Shown: positions 1 to 3,988 of the stretch, piece by piece | How positions within the stretch are numbered: position 1 is the stretch's first letter | Layout: each line of letters begins with the position of its first letter | Translations under genes and position numbers: made by a program | Notes under the pieces: generated by a model | The model's input: only the letters and a program-made list of their open reading frames with translations | What the model was told of the DNA's origin: nothing | The model's database searches: none | Assembly: GCA_023436685.1 (NCBI GenBank) | Contig: JAEZIL010000031.1 | Span: 1-10,756 of the forward strand | Origin: Bacteroidota bacterium | Lineage (GTDB): Bacteria; Bacteroidota; Bacteroidia; Chitinophagales; Chitinophagaceae | Length of the DNA: 10,756 nt | Reading direction: 5' to 3'

Positions 1-49
1 CTTCAATACCGGCGAGCTTACCCTCTATGCCTTGTATTATTTCTTTCAT
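1..49 (-). CDS. Partial CDS, N-terminus of an unrecognised leftward protein
   Basis: Read on the minus strand, an ATG at 49 opens a frame that runs off the left edge and begins MKEIIQGIEGKLAGIE. An in-frame upstream ATG at 58 would add Met-Trp-Tyr. The lysine/glutamate/isoleucine mix looks like a natural N-terminal helix, and the gene would be divergent from the secreted protein at 137 across about 87 bp. Only about 16 codons are visible, so no function can be assigned. Plus-strand frames are also open here and could be the end of a rightward gene, so the call is tentative. Confidence 0.4.
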   Translation of the reverse strand, partial: MKEIIQGIEGKLAGIE

Positions 50-112
50 ATACCACATTTTTACAACAATCCTCTATAATTCTGTGCCAAGATTCATTTC
101 AGCAATAAATAT

Positions 113-120
113 TATATTTG
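113..120 (+). promoter_or_regulatory. Bacteroidota -7 promoter box TATATTTG
   Basis: A full match to the Bacteroidota -7 consensus TAnnTTTG ends 16 bp before the ATG at 137. This would give a 5' leader of roughly ten bases. No clear -33 element is visible. The position supports 137 as the start of the secreted Ig-like protein. Confidence 0.5.
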
Positions 121-136
121 GTACATATACCCTATT

Positions 137-922
137 ATGCGCTATCTACTTTTATTACTCACCGTTTTCTTATCATTTTCGGCTTATGCACAAGTCGATA
201 CCTGTGATGTGCAGATAACAGCAGTAAGTGATACACCCTGCTCCAAAAGAACACTGCACCTGGCTGTCGACTCATTACCCAACACTACTTACACATGGGT
301 AGGCCCCGGTGGATGGACTGCCAGCGGCGATACTGTTATGCGTGATAGCGTTCTATCTATTCATACCGGATACTATATTGTGACAGGTACACATGGAGCC
401 TGCACATACAAGGATACTGTAAATGTATTTGTAAGAACAACACCTCCTGCTCCAACTGTTATAAGCCTAACTGATAGCATTTGTTCAGGAGATACGTTTT
501 ATGTGCAGGCAGCAGCCGGTGGTATTGAATACGATCAATGCTTCGGAGGCCCGAATAATTTCCTTCATTGCGATGCTTACTTTGATTTAACTATACCACA
601 TGTCACTACTGGCATGTCGGGCCAGTATTATACTTATGTAATTAGTGCCGGACGTTGCATTTCTGATACAACATATTTTAACGTGCATGTTGACTCTTGC
701 ACACTAAGCGTAAGTGATATCAACCCTGCTCAGCCCTTTATTCCATCGCTTCTCCAACCAGGCAACCCTGTTTTCAAACCCATCTTCGCAACAATACCGT
801 CCAACTTTAAAATGCAGGTGTACGATATAAGCGGCAGGAAAATATTTGAAACCGGTGATGTAAACGGATGGAACAGAACCAGCTACCAGGGCATTTATTA
901 TTATATCGTTACCGCCGGTTGA
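137..922 (+). CDS. Secreted Ig-like protein with truncated T9SS-type C-terminal domain
   Basis: A 261-residue exported protein. Residues 1-19 form a typical signal peptide (hydrophobic run, then AYA|Q). Two Ig/PKD-like modules follow: residues about 25-100, with a TYTW-GPGGW core, a GYYIVTGTHGACT strand and a closing VNVFVR strand; and about 105-188, with GQYYTYVISAGRC and a closing FNVHV strand. Paired cysteines in each module suggest disulfides. Residues about 205-261 resemble the gliding/type IX secretion sorting domain (CHU_C-like): a QVYDISGRKIFE strand, a GW turn and a GIYYYIV strand. That domain normally continues with one more Gly-containing strand, but a stop follows Gly261. A -1 shift near 919 would add 14 residues ending GHVAIST, stopping at 961-963, which looks like the missing strand. 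The likely role is a surface or secreted adhesin-like protein, with the substrate unknown. The start is fixed by the signal peptide and the promoter box upstream. Confidence 0.8.
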   Translation: MRYLLLLLTVFLSFSAYAQVDTCDVQITAVSDTPCSKRTLHLAVDSLPNTTYTWVGPGGWTASGDTVMRDSVLSIHTGYYIVTGTHGACTYKDTVNVFVRTTPPAPTVISLTDSICSGDTFYVQAAAGGIEYDQCFGGPNNFLHCDAYFDLTIPHVTTGMSGQYYTYVISAGRCISDTTYFNVHVDSCTLSVSDINPAQPFIPSLLQPGNPVFKPIFATIPSNFKMQVYDISGRKIFETGDVNGWNRTSYQGIYYYIVTAG

Positions 923-960
923 AATATCTGCAAAGGGCGGGTCATGTTGCTATAAGTACC

Positions 961-968
961 TAAATTTG
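961..968 (+). promoter_or_regulatory. -7 promoter box TAAATTTG directly before the start codon
   Basis: A full TAnnTTTG match separated from the ATG at 973 by only four bases (CAAC). Transcription from such a box would begin at or within a few bases of the start codon, implying a leaderless or nearly leaderless mRNA for the small acidic protein. The first three bases of the box are also the TAA that would end the frameshift-restored reading of the preceding gene. Confidence 0.6.
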
Positions 969-972
969 CAAC

Positions 973-1248
973 ATGAGTTTAGATATCCAACATTTACAGC
1001 AGTCGCGTTTTGCCATAGTGGCTGTCGATACCGATGAAGAAGGCAACGAAGATGTGTACTCTGCTGAAGGTAAAGTAGTGCACAACGCCACCGACAATAC
1101 GCTTAGTATATACCGCACCGATAACGGCGAAGAAGAACTAATATTTGTATTGACTGAAGAGGAATTTGACGAGATACAACAGGCCGACGACGAGCAAAAG
1201 AAAGAGCTGGAAGCAGAATACTTTATAGTAGTAGATATAGAAGACTAA
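973..1248 (+). CDS. Small acidic hypothetical protein
   Basis: A 91-residue, cysteine-free and strongly acidic protein with no signal peptide or membrane segment, so probably cytosolic. The N-terminal half alternates hydrophobic and charged residues (RFAIVAVDTDEEGNEDVYS, then TLSIYRTDNGEEELIFVL), suggesting a small beta-sheet. Next comes a Glu-rich helix (TEEEFDEIQQADDEQKKEL) and a final short strand (EYFIVVDIED). The make-up loosely recalls DUF1292-like acidic proteins, but I do not recognise the family with confidence. It is a single-gene unit: promoter box at 961-968 and a strong terminator at 1269-1294. Confidence 0.8.
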   Translation: MSLDIQHLQQSRFAIVAVDTDEEGNEDVYSAEGKVVHNATDNTLSIYRTDNGEEELIFVLTEEEFDEIQQADDEQKKELEAEYFIVVDIED

Positions 1249-1268
1249 TAAACTTCTCTTACATAAAT

Positions 1269-1294
1269 AAAAGCCCCTTACTTAAGGGGCTTTT
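1269..1294 (+). terminator. Strong hairpin terminator after the acidic protein gene
   Basis: An 11-bp perfect stem, AAAAGCCCCTT (1269-1279) pairing with AAGGGGCTTTT (1284-1294), with a four-base loop ACTT. The T-run follows the GC core. It begins 21 bp after the stop at 1248. The A-run on the 5' side means it could also act in the reverse direction. Confidence 0.85.
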
Positions 1295-1346
1295 ATTTAC
1301 CCTGTTTTCTTCGCTATTAGCCCTGCAGTATTTCACCAATGCTTGC

Positions 1347-1354
1347 TTACTTTG
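1347..1354 (+). promoter_or_regulatory. Possible -7 promoter box TTACTTTG for the DUF4287 gene
   Basis: Matches TAnnTTTG at all fixed positions except the second base. It lies 22 bp before the ATG at 1377, between the preceding terminator and the gene, where a promoter is needed. No clear -33 element is seen. Confidence 0.35.
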
Positions 1355-1376
1355 TAACAACAAAACAAACATCACT

Positions 1377-1607
1377 ATGTCGTTTCAGGCTTATATAAAA
1401 AACATAAAAGAGAAAACAGGTAAAGGCCCCGAAGACTTTAAGAAGCTGGCTGAAAAGAAGGGTTTCCTGGAGAAAGGACAATTAAAAGCAGGTGTAAAAG
1501 CTACCGAGATCACCAACTGGCTAAAAGAAGAGTTTGAGCTGGGCCACGGCCATGCCATGGCTATTTACGCTCTATTCAAAGGTATAAAAGACGAAAACAG
1601 TAAATAA
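1377..1607 (+). CDS. DUF4287 domain-containing protein
   Basis: A 76-residue soluble protein that is essentially one DUF4287 domain from end to end. Family hallmarks are the N-terminal MSFQAYIKNIKEKTGKGPEDF segment (here starting at residue 1), a helix around residues 21-31 (FKKLAEKKGFL), the KATEITNWLKEEFELG segment (41-56), and the conserved GHGHAMAIYALFKG tail (56-69). The biochemical role of the family is not established to my knowledge. The gene stands alone between two terminators. The start is set by the conserved MSFQ beginning. Confidence in the family is high from the motif pattern. Confidence 0.9.
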   Translation: MSFQAYIKNIKEKTGKGPEDFKKLAEKKGFLEKGQLKAGVKATEITNWLKEEFELGHGHAMAIYALFKGIKDENSK

Positions 1608-1608
1608 C

Positions 1609-1635
1609 AAAAGCCCCTTGTAGAGAGGGGCTTTT
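1609..1635 (+). terminator. Hairpin terminator after the DUF4287 gene
   Basis: A 10-bp perfect stem, AAAAGCCCCT (1609-1618) with AGGGGCTTTT (1626-1635), and a seven-base loop. It starts one base after the stop codon at 1607. The stem is the same 10 bp as the core of the terminator at 1269-1294, but the loop differs. The 221 bp from here to the end of the next gene at 1857 hold only a short imperfect tandem repeat (TTACAAAACCAAC then TTACAAACCAAC, 1644-1668). Confidence 0.85.
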
Positions 1636-1856
1636 CATTACGGTTACAAAACCAACTTACAAACCAACTTTATATATATCCTTCCTTTTAGTCTTTATAT
1701 TCCAGTACAAGTTCCGTTCCAATTTTTATCCATCATTGTAAACTTGTTGTCATTCCTGTTTATTCTGTCTCTTCCATTTATTGTTATAGACCCGCACTTG
1801 ATAGCTTTAGGTTGGTAAAAGAAATGTTAATTACCACACCGTGACAATAAGAGCTG

Positions 1857-2627
1857 CTATGGATTATTAATATCGCTTTGTAACAACAGTGCAGCACATA
1901 CATTAGCCATCAGGAAGCGTTCCTCACCCTGGGTTTCTCCCAGGTACACCTTGCCGTTATCTATCAGCGATACCCCGGCTATTGTTTGCCCGTCTTTATT
2001 TACCACTTCGTAGCCAATGCTGCCAAAAGGCACGTTTACCACCTTCCCATTCTTCTTTTCCATTTTCCATACAGGTACTATCGTATAATATGTATCGTCG
2101 CGCAACACATATCCGGCAGCTTCGTTACGCCTCATCTGCGCGCCCGTATTATCAAGGAAAAGTTGCCATGGCAGCTCATCGCGCCGGGTGTATATAGCGG
2201 CAGAAAGGTTGTTTTGCTGCACATCGTTATACTCAAATATCGATACCAGTTGGCCGGGTATGCGATTAGGATGGCTGCCTATCATCAGGTCGTTATTAGT
2301 TACATTGCTGGTAGCAATCACATAGCTGGCATTTTGCTCATCTACCAGGCTAAAGTGTATCGATTGCCGCCCTTCCATATGCTCTACCCATATCTTTCCC
2401 GGGAAACCGGTTGCGGCTGTCCAGCTGCTTATGGGCGAGCGCTTAACCATAGCAGTTCGATAGTTGCCAAAGCTTAATTTTTGCTTTATCAGCCAGCCCA
2501 TACGGCCTTTTACCACCAGCTCATCTGTTTGCTTATTGAGCGGCTCGCCAAATGCTAATTTAAAATTACCGGCATTTGCCGCCAGTGCTATTGCACTTAG
2601 TGCTATTGCAAGTATTACGCTTCTCAT
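1857..2627 (-). CDS. Unrecognised secreted/periplasmic protein
   Basis: A 256-residue protein starting with a clear signal peptide (residues 1-19, Leu/Ala-rich core, ANA|G cleavage site) and no further membrane segment or lipobox, so probably periplasmic or secreted. The mature part has no motif I recognise. It has alternating strands such as GRMGWLIKQKLSFGNYRTA, a run YYTIVPVWKMEKKNGKVV (about 181-198), and a beta-hairpin-like end before an Ala/Leu-rich C-terminal helix (about 240-250). Only one cysteine is present in the mature chain. The gene stands alone: the downstream side holds no obvious terminator, and the upstream side is the palindrome-rich stretch 2628-2981. No TAnnTTTG box was found close to its start. 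Confidence 0.75.
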   Translation of the reverse strand: MRSVILAIALSAIALAANAGNFKLAFGEPLNKQTDELVVKGRMGWLIKQKLSFGNYRTAMVKRSPISSWTAATGFPGKIWVEHMEGRQSIHFSLVDEQNASYVIATSNVTNNDLMIGSHPNRIPGQLVSIFEYNDVQQNNLSAAIYTRRDELPWQLFLDNTGAQMRRNEAAGYVLRDDTYYTIVPVWKMEKKNGKVVNVPFGSIGYEVVNKDGQTIAGVSLIDNGKVYLGETQGEERFLMANVCAALLLQSDINNP

Positions 2628-2807
2628 ACCGTTTAGTATTGTTGTATACCTGTAATACGCTGCGCCGTACAGTTACCCCTATGCAGCAACAAGAAGTTTT
2701 CTTATTATTTTAAAATAAGTTTAAAATGACGTAATTTTGATATTAGATATGAGCCTAACACATGCTAACAGGCAACCACGAAAATGCTAACTTTTGCCCT
2801 ATGCACA

Positions 2808-2820
2808 AAATGCGGCATTT
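2808..2820. repeat. Palindrome AAATGC-G-GCATTT
   Basis: A perfect 6-bp inverted repeat around one base. It shares both arms with the longer palindrome eight bases further on, so the two probably bind the same dimeric regulator. Confidence 0.6.
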
Positions 2821-2827
2821 AACCCTC

Positions 2828-2850
2828 AAATGCAGTACAGTACTGCATTT
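2828..2850. repeat. 23-bp perfect palindrome, candidate operator
   Basis: An 11-bp perfect inverted repeat: AAATGCAGTAC (2828-2838), one central A (2839), then GTACTGCATTT (2840-2850). A one-base centre is too tight for an RNA hairpin loop without breaking pairs, which favours a DNA-binding site for a dimer. The outer AAATGC/GCATTT arms repeat those at 2808-2820. It lies about 130 bp before the start of the rightward small gene and about 200 bp from the leftward one. Confidence 0.7.
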
Positions 2851-2867
2851 TCAACAAAATTGCTGCG

Positions 2868-2881
2868 AAAAAAATTTTTTT
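2868..2881. other. A7T7 tract
   Basis: Seven A followed by seven T, self-complementary. Runs of this kind bend or stiffen DNA and often sit beside promoters. It lies within the cluster of symmetric elements. Confidence 0.5.
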
Positions 2882-2981
2882 ATGACAGAAAAGTTAGCAA
2901 AACTTAGCAACATATATAGATATACATATTTGACGCCTTGCACGATTTTTGTGCAATTAGTTCACCTAAAATACACCGGCT

Positions 2982-3211
2982 ATGAATACTGAAGAGATCG
3001 TTTCTTACATAAAGCTAAAGCTAAAAAATACACAGGCTTCAGCTGCCCAACCCAATATAGGCCTGGTTGACCTGCTAACCGACCTGCGCACGCAAATAGC
3101 GATACCGGCTATTTTAAAATACAGGACGCCATACAGCTAATGGAAAAGAATGGTTTGGTAGCCAATAGAGAAAAGGGGGTGATCTTCTTTAATGAAGGCG
3201 TACTAATGTAA
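2982..3211 (+). pseudogene. Small gene broken by a one-base frameshift (possible winged-helix fold)
   Basis: The ATG at 2982 opens a frame reading MNTEEIVSYIKLKLKNTQAS through LVDLLTDLRTQ, then meets a stop at 3138-3140. A second frame, one base off and open from 3071, carries a protein-like end: SDTGYFKIQDAIQLMEKNG, then LVANREKGVIFFNEGVLM, stopping at 3209-3211 just before a terminator. Adding one A to the CAAATAGC run at 3093-3100 joins the two into a continuous 76-residue protein with RTQNSDTGYF across the junction. The C-terminal half (helix, MEKNGLV turn, KGVIFF hairpin) resembles a small winged-helix domain; this is inference and I do not recognise the family. The cause could be a real mutation, an assembly error, or recoding; no typical slippery heptamer is evident. 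Confidence 0.7.
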
Positions 3212-3240
3212 AGCAGCCAGTTTACATACATGGCTGCTTT
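3210..3240 (+). terminator. Hairpin terminator after the frameshifted gene
   Basis: A 10-bp perfect stem, AAAGCAGCCA (3210-3219) with TGGCTGCTTT (3231-3240), with an 11-base loop and ending in four T including 3241. It overlaps the stop codon of the second reading frame (3209-3211), which supports that frame as the true 3' end of the gene. Confidence 0.75.
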
Positions 3241-3262
3241 TCATTGCATTATAATTATGCTT

Positions 3263-3278
3263 AACTAAGCGCTTAGTT
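3263..3278. repeat. 16-bp perfect palindrome AACTAAGC/GCTTAGTT
   Basis: Perfect self-complementary sequence with no spacer. It covers the last codons and the TAG stop of the leftward small gene ending at 3265. It could be a protein-binding site or chance; there is no loop, so it is a poor terminator. Confidence 0.5.
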
Positions 3279-3465
3279 TATATTGGTTGCCTCTGTAAGT
3301 ATGGCCCAGTTCTATAAGCGATTGTTCTATATGCCTGCGTACAATGTTGCTACGGGTAAGCTGCATAGAAGCAGACAATAGAGTTGAAAGATCTGCAGCC
3401 AATGGGTTTGCTACTATTTTCCTTGCTTTGTTCAGTTTGAAGTATAGTGAGTTTCTCCTTTTCAT
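3265..3465 (-). CDS. Small basic hypothetical protein
   Basis: A 66-residue protein with an ATG start, no signal peptide or membrane segment, and many Arg/Lys residues in the first half (MKRRNSLYFKLNKARKIV). A central helix-like stretch (LAADLSTLLSASMQLTRSNIVRRHIEQSLIELG) and a TYRGNQYKL end follow. The amphipathic pattern and basic charge would fit a small nucleic-acid-binding protein, but no family is recognised and this is inference. It ends within a palindrome and faces the terminator of the frameshifted gene. No good TAnnTTTG box is seen upstream. Length and composition leave some chance that it is not a gene. Confidence 0.5.
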   Translation of the reverse strand: MKRRNSLYFKLNKARKIVANPLAADLSTLLSASMQLTRSNIVRRHIEQSLIELGHTYRGNQYKLSA

Positions 3466-3608
3466 AATTGTATATGTCTTTGATTATACAAAATATAAAA
3501 CCATGCCAAGCTTCAAAACCCCTATACGAATTGAGATTATTTTATAAAACAAAACATTGTTGTGACACTACACGTAGATGTATGAGAGATATACAGAATA
3601 CAAAATGG

Positions 3609-3635
3609 CAACGGGCGCCATATAAGCGCCCGTTG
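3609..3635 (-). terminator. GC-rich hairpin terminator downstream of tatA
   Basis: A 10-bp perfect stem, CAACGGGCGC (3609-3618) with GCGCCCGTTG (3626-3635), and a seven-base loop. In the minus direction it is followed by CCATTTTG, a short T-run, about 55 bp after the tatA stop. The 223 bp between the genes at 3465 and 3689 hold nothing else that I can support. Confidence 0.65.
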
Positions 3636-3688
3636 GTTGATATAATATTATGCTTGTTAGCAACAGTAATGTTGCTTCACTATAAGGA

Positions 3689-3889
3689 TTACTTACCCGG
3701 CTCCTTTGTCTCTTCGTCTTTACCTTCCTTAGCATCTTTAAACTCTTTCATACCCTTGCCAATGCCTCTTGCCAGATCGGGTATTTTCTTTGCGCCAAAC
3801 AGTAGTATTACTATTAGAATGATCCAAAGCCATTCGCCACCGCTAGGCATAGATATAAGCAGAGAAGGAGGCATGTTCAATAAAAGCAT
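3689..3889 (-). CDS. tatA: Sec-independent protein translocase subunit TatA/TatE family
   Basis: A small inner-membrane protein that forms the pore-like component of the twin-arginine translocation system, which exports folded proteins. With the start at 3889 it has 66 residues: a short N-terminal extension, a transmembrane helix at about 18-31 ([15 protein letters not shown]), the Phe-Gly hinge (31-32), the amphipathic helix with the family pattern [19 protein letters not shown] (32-50), and a charged hydrophilic tail. The frame stays open upstream to a TTG at 3949, but that codon lies before the promoter box at 3936-3943, so transcription from it would not include it. ATG 3889 is therefore preferred. 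No tatB or tatC is in the window. It lies 99 bp downstream of the TonB-dependent receptor but has its own promoter and terminator. Confidence 0.88.
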   Translation of the reverse strand: MLLLNMPPSLLISMPSGGEWLWIILIVILLFGAKKIPDLARGIGKGMKEFKDAKEGKDEETKEPGK

Positions 3890-3935
3890 ATTCACGTTTT
3901 TAATACTTGTAATAGCAGCGGTAAAAGCTGCACTG

Positions 3936-3943
3936 CAAAGGTA
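3936..3943 (-). promoter_or_regulatory. -7 promoter box TACCTTTG for tatA
   Basis: Full TAnnTTTG match on the minus strand, 46 bp before the ATG at 3889. Transcription would start near 3930, giving a leader of about 40 bases. It excludes the upstream TTG at 3949 as the start codon. Confidence 0.6.
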
Positions 3944-3988
3944 CAACAACTTCTGCCATATAGATTATAATGTAACGCCTATTATTGG

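Larger units (their letters stand above)
2628..2981. promoter_or_regulatory. Palindrome-rich divergent intergenic region
   Basis: 354 bp between the leftward secreted protein and the rightward frameshifted small gene. I see no convincing gene in it; the short open frame from 2762 on the plus strand has no coding character. It contains two AAATGC/GCATTT palindromes (2808-2820 and 2828-2850), repeats of TGCTAAC in both orientations (2763-2769, 2785-2791, inverted at 2893-2899), an A7T7 tract (2868-2881), and a 6-bp inverted repeat TTGCAC/GTGCAA with a seven-base spacer (2938-2956). The density of symmetric elements points to transcription-factor binding. Which gene is controlled is inference. 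Confidence 0.6.

Noticed and set aside
1986..2477. Plus-strand open frame of 163 codons
   Set aside because: Antisense shadow of the leftward secreted protein, which has a signal peptide and a better composition; no start context or motif supports the plus frame.
2938..2956. TTGCAC/GTGCAA inverted repeat as a terminator or riboswitch stem
   Set aside because: Only six pairs with an internal T-run and nothing conserved that I can recognise; kept as part of the control region, not as a separate RNA element.
2762..2992. Plus-strand open frame of 76 codons across the palindrome-rich region
   Set aside because: Its translation is rich in Cys, His and Asn with no natural protein pattern, it runs through the palindromes and A7T7 tract, and it overlaps the start of the small gene at 2982 in another frame.
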